A stretch of DNA of 14,967 nucleotides from Bacteroidota bacterium (GTDB lineage Bacteria > Bacteroidota > Bacteroidia > Flavobacteriales > Flavobacteriaceae): positions 1-14,967 of the forward strand of contig JAEWCF010000098.1 in the NCBI GenBank assembly GCA_023390775.1, written 5' to 3'. The notes under the pieces are model-generated. The model did not search any database. It was not told the DNA's origin and saw only the letters and a list, made by a program, of their open reading frames with translations. Shown here one piece after another: positions 1 through 7,545 of the stretch (the first letter of the stretch is position 1; every line of letters begins with the position of its first letter). A program made the translations under genes and the position numbers.

Positions 1-179
1 AAATTTATATATTTGACCGCTATGGAAAACTCCTCAAGCAGATAAGCCCGCAAGGAGCCGGATGGGACGGAACCTACAACGGACAACCCCTCCCATCGAC
101 CGATTACTGGTTCACCGTCTTCTATCCAGAGGCCGGGGCGACCAAGGAGTTTAAAGCCCATTTCTCATTAAAACGATAA
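1..179 (+). CDS. C-terminal end of a T9SS type B sorted (gliding-motility-associated C-terminal domain) protein, 5' partial
   Basis: The frame enters from the left edge (first whole codon at position 3) and ends at TAA 177-179, leaving 58 residues. They include IFDRYGKLLKQISP, then GWDGTYNGQPLPSTDYWF, and finish in FSLKR. This is the typical end of the gliding-motility-associated (type B) C-terminal domain, which directs large cell-surface proteins through the type IX secretion system. The pattern of F(N/D)RYGKLL, GWDGxYNGxxLPSxDYWF and a basic last residue is diagnostic of the family. The rest of the protein lies outside the window, so its function and size are unknown; such proteins are often very large adhesins. 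The PorP/SprF gene two bases downstream fits the known pairing of type B cargo with SprF-like outer-membrane partners. Confidence 0.9.
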   Translation, partial: IYIFDRYGKLLKQISPQGAGWDGTYNGQPLPSTDYWFTVFYPEAGATKEFKAHFSLKR

Positions 180-181
180 AC

Positions 182-1180
182 ATGAACCTTAAAAAGAAGT
201 ATCTTTTTTTACTATTGCTATTATCCCAGTTTTCTTTTTCCCAGGAGGGTATCGCGGTTTATTCAGATTACCTGACCGATAACTATTACCTGATCCACCC
301 TTCAATGGCCGGTGCGGCAAATTGCGCCAAATTGAGGTTGACGGGAAGGCAACAGTGGTTCGGGCAGGAGGATGCCCCCGCGCTCCAGACCTTGAGTTTT
401 AATGGAAGCCTCGGGGAGCGTTCGGGTGCGGGTATTATCGTTTTTAATGATCGCAACGGTTACCATTCACAAAAAGGTTTGAAACTGACGTATGCCCACC
501 ACATCCGGTTTTCCCGCGATGACATCGACTTGAATCAATTGTCGTTTGGTATGAGCGCCGGATTCGTGCAAAGCTTACTCGACGAGACCGAATTCATCGA
601 ATCGGGCGATTATGACCCGAACGTGGATGGAACCATCACCCAGAAGGATTCGTACTTCAACGTCGATATCGGGGCTTCATACAATTACCTTGACTTTTAC
701 GCCCACTTCACAGTAAAGAATGCTTTGGCAAACAAGCGTGAGATCTATTCGGAAATTGAAAGCGATAACCTTCGGAAATTCCTTCTCAGTGCGGGTTATA
801 CCTTCGGGGATGCCGAAACCATACAATGGGAGCCTTCGGTATTGCTTCAACTCGTAAGCCAGACAAAGGAAAAATCGGTAGACCTTAACCTGAAAGCATA
901 CAAGGAACTGGATTTCGGACGTGTTTGGGGTGGGGTTTCCTACCGCCGGAGCCTGGACGGCGCTCAGTACGTCAACGGCAACAGTGTAGAAGACCAAAAA
1001 TTGCAATACATTACTCCGATCATCGGCGTGAACTACAAGAACTTCATGGTCGCCTACACATATTCATCATTATTGGGCGATGTGAAATTCGACAATGGCG
1101 GTTTTCACCAGATTACCCTGGGGATGAACCTGTTCTGCGAGCGCGAGAAGTATGAATGTAATTGTCCGGCAATCAACTAA
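182..1180 (+). CDS. PorP/SprF family type IX secretion system membrane protein
   Basis: 332 residues. A lysine-rich start and hydrophobic run form a signal peptide ending near residue 20 (SQFSFS before QEG). The mature start, with YLTDNYYLIHPSMAGAANC and then LRLTGRQQWFG, is the hallmark of the PorP/SprF family. The rest alternates as in an outer-membrane beta-barrel (for example YAHHIRFS, LSFGMSAGF, GVNYKNFMVAYTYS). In Flavobacterium johnsoniae SprF is needed to export the SprB adhesin, and paralogues usually sit just downstream of their type B cargo gene, as here (ATG two bases after the upstream stop). I infer that it serves that cargo protein specifically. The last 15 residues carry three cysteines (CEREKYECNC). 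A strong terminator follows four bases after the stop. Which paralogue it is cannot be told, so no symbol is given. Confidence 0.9.
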   Translation: MNLKKKYLFLLLLLSQFSFSQEGIAVYSDYLTDNYYLIHPSMAGAANCAKLRLTGRQQWFGQEDAPALQTLSFNGSLGERSGAGIIVFNDRNGYHSQKGLKLTYAHHIRFSRDDIDLNQLSFGMSAGFVQSLLDETEFIESGDYDPNVDGTITQKDSYFNVDIGASYNYLDFYAHFTVKNALANKREIYSEIESDNLRKFLLSAGYTFGDAETIQWEPSVLLQLVSQTKEKSVDLNLKAYKELDFGRVWGGVSYRRSLDGAQYVNGNSVEDQKLQYITPIIGVNYKNFMVAYTYSSLLGDVKFDNGGFHQITLGMNLFCEREKYECNCPAIN

Positions 1181-1183
1181 TAC

Positions 1184-1210
1184 ATGTCCCGGCAACGGGA
1201 CATTTTTTTT
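1184..1210 (+). terminator. Rho-independent terminator of the type B cargo / PorP-SprF pair
   Basis: ATGTCCCG (1184-1191) pairs perfectly with CGGGACAT (1196-1203) around a GCAA tetraloop of the stable GNRA type. A run of eight T follows (1203-1210). It begins four bases after the SprF-family stop codon. The T-run ends exactly where the next start codon (1211) begins. Confidence 0.88.
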
Positions 1211-1750
1211 ATGGTAATCTTACCCGTTAACGGCAAATCGCCCCAAATTCCCCACGATTGTTTTGTCGCACCCAATGCCACTATTGTTGGCGATGTGACT
1301 TTAGGGCAGTCTTGCAGCGTCTGGTTCAACGCCGTAATCCGAGGCGACGTGCACTTCATCAAGATCGGCGACAGGGTCAATATACAAGATGGTGCCGTTT
1401 TGCATTGTACCTATCAGAAGCATCCGCTGGTAATCGGCAACAATGTGTCTATTGGGCATAATGCCATCGTTCACGGGTGCACCGTGCATGACAATGTATT
1501 GATCGGCATGGGTGCCATTGTCATGGACAATTGTGTGGTGAACAGCAATTCTATCGTGGCGGCCGGCGCCGTGGTGACCCAAAATACGATTATTGAATCA
1601 GGGGCGATTTACGCCGGTGTTCCGGCCAGGAAGGTAAAGGACATCGATCAGTCTGATTTTGCGGGGGAAATCGGCCGCATTTCAAAAAATTACGTGATGT
1701 ATTCGGGATGGTTCAAGGAGGATCAAAAGTCCCTGAAGGACACCGAATAA
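1211..1750 (+). CDS. Gamma-carbonic anhydrase-like (YrdA/CaiE-type) hexapeptide-repeat protein
   Basis: 179 residues from ATG 1211. An in-frame ATG lies at 1184, but the 27 bases between form the hairpin and T-run of a terminator and encode MSRQRDIFF, which is unlike the family. MVILPVNGKSPQIP is the usual start. The protein is a left-handed beta-helix of hexapeptide repeats. RGDVHFI, NIQDGAVLHC and IGHNAIVHGC place the three expected zinc histidines at H65, H83 and H88, with R44, D46 and Q59 also in the usual places. The family forms trimers with metal sites between subunits. Some members hydrate CO2, while many YrdA-like ones show little activity, so the reaction here is not certain. The C-terminal helix carries SKNYVMYSGWFKE, typical of the Bacteroidota form. 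The last 28 bases overlap the end of murI on the other strand. Confidence 0.9.
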   Translation: MVILPVNGKSPQIPHDCFVAPNATIVGDVTLGQSCSVWFNAVIRGDVHFIKIGDRVNIQDGAVLHCTYQKHPLVIGNNVSIGHNAIVHGCTVHDNVLIGMGAIVMDNCVVNSNSIVAAGAVVTQNTIIESGAIYAGVPARKVKDIDQSDFAGEIGRISKNYVMYSGWFKEDQKSLKDTE

Positions 1751-2496
1751 TCCCCGACCAGGGATTTCAATACCGTGGGATCGCCGTTCGAATAAAAAAC
1801 ATTGCTGCTGCCTGATTTCGTACTCAGCAACTTCTTTTCCGAAAGAATTTTGCGGGTTTGCCTGGCGACTGCCTCGCCGGAATCAATAATACGCACATGT
1901 TTCGGGAGTATTGCCGAAATCGCCGGGATCAGGTACGGATAATGGCTGCAACCCAGGACCAGGTAGTCGATGTTTGCCTCTACCATCGGGTCGAGGTACC
2001 GGTGAAGAAGTGCGTTCATTTCGGGCGAATCGACCTTGCCTTCTTCAATTAGCTGCACGAGCCCGTGGCCAATCTGCTCAATTATCTTTGTATCGTGATA
2101 GGTGTCTACCGCGCGATTGAACAATTCGCTGCTCAGCGTGCCTTTCGTGGCCAATATGCCGATGGTTTGGGTGTTCGAATTAAGGGCCGCGGGCTTGATT
2201 GCAGGTTCGATTCCGATGAAAGGGACGTCGAATTCAGACCGGAGTTCGCGGATCGCATTTGTTGTGGCGGTATTGCAGGCAACGACGATAATTTTGCATC
2301 CGAGTTCGAGCAACAACCTCGTGTTCTTTCGGCTGAGTTCGACAATTTCCTGAGGCGGCCTTTCCCCGTACGGAGCGTTCTTGCTGTCGGCAAGGTATAT
2401 TGTATCCTCATTTGGCATCAGCCGATGGATTTCCCGCCAGATCGACGTTCCCCCAATTCCCGAATCGAATATGCCAATCGGCTTGTCCTGCTGCAT
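1723..2496 (-). CDS. murI: Glutamate racemase
   Basis: 257 residues. It interconverts L- and D-glutamate in the cytoplasm, supplying D-Glu for the second residue of the peptidoglycan stem peptide. The motifs are complete: IFDSGIGG (D11, S12), ADSKNAPYG (37-44), VVACNTATTNA with catalytic Cys74, and LGCSHYPYL with catalytic Cys183 and His185. The ATG at 2496 is chosen because it gives MQQDKPIGIFDSGIGG, the family start. The frame stays open upstream to 2598, but that stretch runs through a terminator and into the ompH gene. The 3' end overlaps the gamma-carbonic-anhydrase gene convergently by 28 bp, so no terminator lies between the two genes. A terminator just upstream and a -7-like box directly before the ATG suggest murI is at least partly uncoupled from the ompH/bamA operon. 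Confidence 0.95.
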   Translation of the reverse strand: MQQDKPIGIFDSGIGGTSIWREIHRLMPNEDTIYLADSKNAPYGERPPQEIVELSRKNTRLLLELGCKIIVVACNTATTNAIRELRSEFDVPFIGIEPAIKPAALNSNTQTIGILATKGTLSSELFNRAVDTYHDTKIIEQIGHGLVQLIEEGKVDSPEMNALLHRYLDPMVEANIDYLVLGCSHYPYLIPAISAILPKHVRIIDSGEAVARQTRKILSEKKLLSTKSGSSNVFYSNGDPTVLKSLVGDYSVSFRDF

Positions 2497-2499
2497 AGG

Positions 2500-2507
2500 C
2501 AAATGTA
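2500..2507 (-). promoter_or_regulatory. Possible -7 promoter box of murI
   Basis: The minus strand reads TACATTTG, an exact match to the Bacteroidota TAnnTTTG -7 box, three bases before the murI ATG. No TTG/TTTG lies at the expected -33 distance. If used, it would give a transcript with almost no leader. It shares its first T with the T-run of the upstream terminator. Confidence 0.35.
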
Positions 2508-2533
2508 AAAAAAAAGCCCCGCTGTTGCGAGGC
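2507..2533 (-). terminator. Rho-independent terminator after ompH, before murI
   Basis: Read on the minus strand, GCCTCGC (2533-2527) pairs with GCGGGGC (2522-2516) through one G-U wobble around an AACA loop, followed by nine T (2515-2507). It ends the uppS-bamA-ompH transcription unit. It lies only 10 bases before the murI ATG. Confidence 0.85.
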
Positions 2534-2551
2534 CTTTTATATGGGGTTAAA

Positions 2552-3058
2552 TTAGAAACCGAGGTCTTTTTTGACATCTGCGGTGATATCCGGACCATCG
2601 GCCATCAACAATTCGGCTGAATTGAAGACATACTGGTATCCTTTGGCCTTGCCTACTTTCTGGATCGAGGCACGTACCTTGTCGATGATCGGCTTGGTCA
2701 GGTCCTGTTCTTTCTTCTGCAATTCCTTTTGCGCGTTGTCACGGAAATCAACGATGCGCTTCTGCATGTCCTGAACCTCGCGGGAACGCTCCTCGTTGAC
2801 CTTATCTCCAACCGTAGTGGCTTCCTGCTCGTACTTCTTAATTTTATTCTGGTACTCGTCCACCATCGTCTTGTAGTCGGTGTCATAAGTGCCGCTCAAC
2901 TTTTCCAATTGCTTCTGTGCATCGAGCATCGCCGGCATCTTTGACATCAATTCCTGAACGTCGACATGCGCGGTCTTTGCCTGTGCAACAACTGCCTGGC
3001 TGGCACCAAAAAAAGTGACGGCAGCGATTAGTAAAGTCTTGAATTGTTTCCTCATCAT
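2552..3058 (-). CDS. OmpH/Skp family periplasmic chaperone (short form)
   Basis: 168 residues, close to the length of E. coli Skp. Residues 1-26 are a signal peptide (QFKTLLIAAVTFFGASQ, cleavage likely after VVAQ). The mature protein begins AKTAHVDVQELMSKMP, the usual OmpH beta-strand and helix start. It then forms a long charged coiled coil (about residues 35-120: YQNKIKKYEQEA, QKRIVDFRDNAQKELQKKEQDL) and ends in PIIDKVRASIQKVGKAKGYQYVFN, the conserved return strand. Skp trimers hold unfolded outer-membrane proteins in the periplasm and deliver them to BamA, two genes upstream. The start is either of two adjacent ATG codons (3058 or 3055). It lies 21 bases after a second OmpH gene, so the two form one operon, ended by the terminator at 2507-2533. 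Confidence 0.93.
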   Translation of the reverse strand: MMRKQFKTLLIAAVTFFGASQAVVAQAKTAHVDVQELMSKMPAMLDAQKQLEKLSGTYDTDYKTMVDEYQNKIKKYEQEATTVGDKVNEERSREVQDMQKRIVDFRDNAQKELQKKEQDLTKPIIDKVRASIQKVGKAKGYQYVFNSAELLMADGPDITADVKKDLGF

Positions 3059-3079
3059 CTTAAAAATTAGTTTACTGTT

Positions 3080-4066
3080 TTATTCTTCGTTTTTGGGTTC
3101 TTCTTTCTTTTCTTCCTTTGCCTTTTTGGCTGCTTCGCGTTCGGCGAGAATTTTTGCCCTTCGCTCGTCGGCTGCTTTTTTGCGCTCGTCAAGAATTCGC
3201 TGGCGCTCCGCTGCCTTGTCCGCCTTTGCATCGGTAGCGGTGGAATCGGCAGGAGTTTCGTTCATTTTTTGTTCGGTATCGCCTTCCTTGCCCGTTTCGG
3301 AAGGTGGAGTCGTGCCATTCTTTTTGGCTTCGCGATCAGCTTGCTGCTGTTTGCGTTTTTCCTCCGCAAGGCGTTTCTTCTCCTCCTGTGCGGCCTTTCG
3401 GTCTGCTATCAGTTTTTCCCTGGCGGCCTTGCGCTCGTCCAACACTTTCTGGCGCTCGGCCAATGCGGGATTTTCGTCCTGCATGTCTTCAAGAGCCTCT
3501 TTCTTCTCTTCTTCCTTAAGTTGTTTCTTGCTGAGCTGGTCCCGTTTGGACGCACGGGTCAGGGCGCGTACGACCTGGTCACTGATGTCGTGGCGCTTGG
3601 CCGCGAAAAGCATGGTGAGGTCGGATGATTTGTCAAAGATGAAATCGTATTTGCGCGCTTCGGAAATGTCCTGGACCGCCGTGAAAACCTGGTCCTGTAT
3701 CGGCTTGACCAAAACTGCTTTCTGAACCATGAGGTCGCCGTTTGGCCCGAAGCGCTTTTGCTGGAAATCCGAGAGTTCGGTTTCCTGGAACCTGATTTCC
3801 TCCTCACGTTCTTCGATGAGTTCCTTTGTAAGCAGGACGCGCTCGGTCTTGAGCGCCTCTTTCAGCCGGAGGATTTCGTTCTTCTTGGCCTCGGCCTCCT
3901 GCTTCCACTTTTGGGCTTTCTGCTCCAATTGATTCTTTGCTTCGGTATAATCGGGGACATTCTGCAGGATGTACTCCATGTCGATGTAGCCGATCTTGAT
4001 TCCCCGCGATTGGGAATGTGCCGTCAGTGACGCGGCAAAAAGCAGGAGAAATAGAAATTTTTTCAT
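3080..4066 (-). CDS. OmpH/Skp family protein with a long charged C-terminal extension
   Basis: 328 residues, about twice the usual OmpH length. The ATG at 4066 is chosen because it gives a clean signal peptide (MKKFLFLLLFAASLTAHSQS); the frame remains open to 4114 but overlaps bamA. Residues 20-165 are a complete OmpH/Skp core: IKIGYIDMEYILQNVPDY, a coiled coil (about 42-105), then PIQDQVFTAVQDISEARKYDFIFDKS. Residues 170-328 are an extremely Lys/Glu/Ala/Arg-rich tail. It contains a repeated block (AERQKVLDERKAA at 203-215, AERQRILDERKKA at 286-298) on either side of a Thr/Pro/Ser/Glu-rich linker (about 251-283). The core should be a periplasmic chaperone for outer-membrane proteins. The role of the tail is unknown; it could lengthen the coiled coil or bind an envelope component. 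It lies 31 bases downstream of bamA and 21 upstream of the short OmpH gene. Confidence 0.9.
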   Translation of the reverse strand: MKKFLFLLLFAASLTAHSQSRGIKIGYIDMEYILQNVPDYTEAKNQLEQKAQKWKQEAEAKKNEILRLKEALKTERVLLTKELIEEREEEIRFQETELSDFQQKRFGPNGDLMVQKAVLVKPIQDQVFTAVQDISEARKYDFIFDKSSDLTMLFAAKRHDISDQVVRALTRASKRDQLSKKQLKEEEKKEALEDMQDENPALAERQKVLDERKAAREKLIADRKAAQEEKKRLAEEKRKQQQADREAKKNGTTPPSETGKEGDTEQKMNETPADSTATDAKADKAAERQRILDERKKAADERRAKILAEREAAKKAKEEKKEEPKNEE

Positions 4067-4097
4067 AATCCGACGTGCTTTAGAAAATATCATGCCA

Positions 4098-6821
4098 TTA
4101 AAACTGCTGGCCAATTATAAAATGCGTTTCCCATCCGTTCGGCTTCACAAGGCCCGGGATTGGCAGCGGGTCGAATCCGTAACCGAAATCGATCCCCAGC
4201 AGCCCGAATGCCGGCATGAAAACGCGCAATCCAAAGCCCGCCGAACGCTGCAGGACGAAAGGATTGTACTGCCTGAAATTCTCATAGGCGGCACCCCCTT
4301 CTACAAACGTCAGCGCATAGATCGAGGCGGCAGCTTTCATGGTGAGCGGATAACGCAATTCCAGTGAGAATTTGTTGTATACCGTGGCACCGTTCTGGTT
4401 TCCGGTAATCGGGTCGACCGGCGTGAGCGACTGATTGGGATATCCCCTGAGCCCGATCACCTCACGGCCATCGAGTGCAAAGTTCGCAAGGCCGTCCCCT
4501 CCAACAAAGAACCGTTCAAACGGAACCAGTCCGCGATCCTGGTTGTAGGCGCCCAAAAACCCGAATTCTCCCAATGAACGGAGGACCAATTTACCATAAA
4601 TTTTTGTAAACCAGTCTGCTTTGAACTTTATTTTGTAGTACTCCAGCCAGTTGAACTTCTTCTGGTCCACCTTGGACTGATCCACATCGGCGTCCTGATA
4701 ATTGTCCACGCGAACGAGCCCCGTCTGTGAAACCCCGTTCACGATCATGGTCGTGGTCTTCACATAATCGCCCGGTGCGATATAGACGCCGTCGATTCCA
4801 AAAAAGTCCACCTCCGGATTGCCGTTGTAGCGTTGCTTGTACTCGGCCTGGTTTGGCAGGTCGGCGTAATCCACCTTGTTGAACAGCGAGTAAGGCGGCG
4901 TCAGTTTGGCGGAAATGCTGAATTCGGATCCATAAGTGGGGAAGATCGGGTTCACACCCTTATTGTTGCGGCTAAGCCCAATGGTGTAAGCAAAGTTCCT
5001 GGACGATCCATTCCCAAAGGTAAACAGTCCCGTATTGTAGTTGTTAAGGTCGTAATACTGAAAGCTCAGCGCGTTTGAAAAGATAAACGAATCGTCCGGC
5101 ACGGTAAGCCTTTTCGCAAGCCCGGCCGAGAGGCTGATGATATTGAAGCTTCGCGAACGGTCCACATTGTTGGTGGCGAAATTGTTCAGGTACTGCTTGC
5201 TATACGATAGCGAAGTCGAGAACTGGACCGGCTTGCGCCCGCCAAGCCAGGGCTCGGAAAAGGCGACGCTGTACGTCTGGAAGAACTGGCTTCCCTGCAA
5301 ACGGAGCGAGACCTTTTGGCCGTCACCCATCGGGAGCGGCGTGTAGGCATCCTTATTGAAAAGGTTCCGCATCGAGAAATTGTTGAAGGAGAGCCCGAGG
5401 GTCCCGATGAACCCGCCGCCGCCGTAGCCGCCCTGGAGCTCGATCTGGCTTGATCCTTTTTCGACCAGGTTATACTCAATGTCGACGGTACCCGCCGCGG
5501 CATCGACATTCTTGAATTTGGGATTGATGGCCTCGGGGTCAAAGAATCCCATCTGGCCGATTTCACGAACAGTCCTTACGAGGTCTTCTTTGCTGTACTT
5601 CTGACCCGGTTTGGTGCGAAGCTCGCGATAGATAACCTCGTCATGAGTTTTGTCGTTGCCGACAACCGTGATCTTGTTGAAGTATGCGATCGGCCCTTCG
5701 ACAATCCGGATCTCGAAATCGATGGTATCGTTCGCCGTGCTGACCTCTACGGCATTGACGTTGGAGAACAGGTAGCCGTTATTTTGGTAAAGGTTCGTAA
5801 TGTCTTCGCCGTCGGGTTTGGACTTGTCGGCAATCCTTTTTTCGAGCAGGACGCCATTGTACACATCGCCTTTCTTGATTCCCAGCAGGCGCCCGAGCAA
5901 TTCATCCGAATAGATCGTATTCCCCAGGAATTTGATGTCGCCGAAATAGTATTTTCGGCCCTCTTCCAGCGCGATCTTGATGTCGATGTTGTCGCGTTCG
6001 CGGTTGTAAGTCACGGTATCCGATACGATCCGCGCATCGCGATACCCCTTTTCCTTGTACTTGTCAATCACGCTCACAAGATCCTCGCGGTACTTGTCGC
6101 GGATGAATTTCGAGACCTTGAAAATCCGGAGCGGGCTCTTTTGCTTCGTGTTCTTCATGAACTTTCGAAGCTTCGCATCGGTAAACATTTCGTTGCCCGT
6201 AAACTCGATACTGCCCACCTTCACCTTGTCGCCACGGTCGATGTCCACGACCATTTTGACAAAATTGCCCGCTATGGTGTCGGGAATGATATTGATATTG
6301 GCCTTGGCGTTGTAAAAGCCGTCCTTGCGGAATTTATTTTCGATGTAGTTCTTGCTGGTCGTGATAAGGTTCTCGTTGACAACCTTGCCCTTTGAAAGGC
6401 CGGTCTCCTTGGTGAGCCCTTCGATCTTGCTCTTTTTCACGCCCTGGAACCGTACTTCGCTCAATTTTGGCAATTCCTGGATGTTGAGTTCCAGCCAGAC
6501 GCTGTCATTGGCGGTCCTGGTCACGTAGAAGTCGATGTCGCTAAAGAGGCCCAGTTTACCCAATTTCTTGATCGCGTTTGCGATCTGTTCGCCGGGAATG
6601 GTGATGCGCTGGCCCTTTTCAAGGCCGGTAAACGTTACGACTGTCTGTTTGTTGAAGCTGATTTTGCCGGTGACTTCGACATCGGCGAGGATGTAGCTGG
6701 TTCCCTGGTCGAATGGTACTCTTTCCTGGGCTATGGTTTGAGAAATACTCCCGAAGATCAACAGACCGAGGAATATTCTTAATGGATTGATTGGCACTAA
6801 GAATCTATTTAATTTGTTCAC
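4098..6821 (-). CDS. bamA: Outer-membrane protein assembly factor BamA
   Basis: 907 residues from the proposed start. BamA is the Omp85 core of the machine that folds and inserts beta-barrel proteins into the outer membrane. A signal peptide (PINPLRIFLGLLIFGSISQTIAQ) is followed by five POTRA domains over about residues 43-468, each beginning with a pattern such as LADVEVTG, LSEVRFQG, VGSIEFTGN, FGDIKFLGN or FNKITVVGN. From about 470 comes the barrel, opening with IELQGGYGGGGFIGTLGLSFNNFS and carrying GLRGYPNQSLTP, the VRGY/F-like loop motif of Omp85 proteins. It ends in THFIIGQQF, with a terminal Phe as in beta-signals. No ATG fits: upstream ATG codons lie inside uppS. I chose GTG 6821, which overlaps the uppS end by 17 bp; GTG 6797 and a TTG further upstream are alternatives. 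Two OmpH chaperones follow. Confidence 0.95.
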   Translation of the reverse strand: MNKLNRFLVPINPLRIFLGLLIFGSISQTIAQERVPFDQGTSYILADVEVTGKISFNKQTVVTFTGLEKGQRITIPGEQIANAIKKLGKLGLFSDIDFYVTRTANDSVWLELNIQELPKLSEVRFQGVKKSKIEGLTKETGLSKGKVVNENLITTSKNYIENKFRKDGFYNAKANINIIPDTIAGNFVKMVVDIDRGDKVKVGSIEFTGNEMFTDAKLRKFMKNTKQKSPLRIFKVSKFIRDKYREDLVSVIDKYKEKGYRDARIVSDTVTYNRERDNIDIKIALEEGRKYYFGDIKFLGNTIYSDELLGRLLGIKKGDVYNGVLLEKRIADKSKPDGEDITNLYQNNGYLFSNVNAVEVSTANDTIDFEIRIVEGPIAYFNKITVVGNDKTHDEVIYRELRTKPGQKYSKEDLVRTVREIGQMGFFDPEAINPKFKNVDAAAGTVDIEYNLVEKGSSQIELQGGYGGGGFIGTLGLSFNNFSMRNLFNKDAYTPLPMGDGQKVSLRLQGSQFFQTYSVAFSEPWLGGRKPVQFSTSLSYSKQYLNNFATNNVDRSRSFNIISLSAGLAKRLTVPDDSFIFSNALSFQYYDLNNYNTGLFTFGNGSSRNFAYTIGLSRNNKGVNPIFPTYGSEFSISAKLTPPYSLFNKVDYADLPNQAEYKQRYNGNPEVDFFGIDGVYIAPGDYVKTTTMIVNGVSQTGLVRVDNYQDADVDQSKVDQKKFNWLEYYKIKFKADWFTKIYGKLVLRSLGEFGFLGAYNQDRGLVPFERFFVGGDGLANFALDGREVIGLRGYPNQSLTPVDPITGNQNGATVYNKFSLELRYPLTMKAAASIYALTFVEGGAAYENFRQYNPFVLQRSAGFGLRVFMPAFGLLGIDFGYGFDPLPIPGLVKPNGWETHFIIGQQF

Positions 6822-7545
6822 TTGTTTTTCCAAATCTGCGCTCGCGCTTCTGATAATCGGCAATGGCCAGCAGCAGGTCTTCTTCCTTGAAATCCGGCCA
6901 GAGCACATCGGTGAAATAAAGCTCGGCATACGCGATCTGCCACAACAGGAAATTGCTGATCCTGCACTCGCCGCTGGTCCTGATCAACAGGTCGACGTCC
7001 GGCAAATTTTGCGTGTAAAGATGCTGATTAATAACTGATTCGTCAATATCGGCTTCTGAAATTATATTATTTTTAACTTTGTACGAAATTTCTCTCACGG
7101 CAGAGATAATTTCTTCACGCGAACCATAACTGAGCGCAATGGTCAGGGTCATTCGCGAATTGTCTTTCGTCTTTTCGATAACATCCCGAAGTTCCTTTTG
7201 CACCGATGGGGCCAGACGCTCGAAATTGCCGATGGTGCGCAGGCGGATGTTGTTGTCGTGGAGCGATTTGAGTTCCCTGCGAAGCGAGCTCACGAGCAGT
7301 TTCATCAGGGTTTCGACCTCGGCCTTGGGACGATTCCAGTTTTCGGTGGAGAAAGCGTAAAGCGTCAGGTTTTCGATGCCGATACGCGCCGATGCCTCAA
7401 CCGCCTCCCGGACCGCCTTGCTGCCGTTTTCATGGCCAAAGACCCGCATCATGCCTTTTTGTTTGGCCCAACGGCCATTGCCGTCCATTATGATGGCGAT
7501 GTGCTTGGGAAGCCGGTCTTTGTCAATCGTATCTTTCAATCCCAT
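6805..7545 (-). CDS. uppS: Isoprenyl transferase (undecaprenyl diphosphate synthase)
   Basis: 246 residues, typical for the cis-prenyltransferase family. It condenses isopentenyl diphosphate units onto farnesyl diphosphate to give undecaprenyl diphosphate, the lipid carrier for peptidoglycan and surface polysaccharides. Key motifs are present: HIAIIMDGNGRWA with catalytic Asp21, GHENGSKAVRE, LYAFSTENWNRP (63-73), and LLIRTSGECRISNFLLWQ (187-203) with the Arg and Ser that bind diphosphate, then AYAELYFTDVLWPDF. The ATG follows immediately after the TAA of the DUF6089 gene with no spacing. The 3' end overlaps the proposed bamA start. The enzyme is cytoplasmic and membrane associated. In this operon it links lipid-carrier supply to outer-membrane assembly. 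Confidence 0.96.
   Translation of the reverse strand: MGLKDTIDKDRLPKHIAIIMDGNGRWAKQKGMMRVFGHENGSKAVREAVEASARIGIENLTLYAFSTENWNRPKAEVETLMKLLVSSLRRELKSLHDNNIRLRTIGNFERLAPSVQKELRDVIEKTKDNSRMTLTIALSYGSREEIISAVREISYKVKNNIISEADIDESVINQHLYTQNLPDVDLLIRTSGECRISNFLLWQIAYAELYFTDVLWPDFKEEDLLLAIADYQKRERRFGKTSEQIK

Noticed and set aside
3015..3725. Long plus-strand open frame (236 codons) rich in Ser, Phe and Leu
   Set aside because: It is antisense to the Lys/Glu-rich coiled-coil OmpH gene, whose codons read as Ser/Phe/Leu on the other strand. The minus-strand frame has a signal peptide and clear family motifs.
5643..6395. 250-codon plus-strand open frame
   Set aside because: It is the complement of the bamA POTRA region; the Val/Asp/Ile-rich translation matches no family I know, while the bamA frame is intact throughout.
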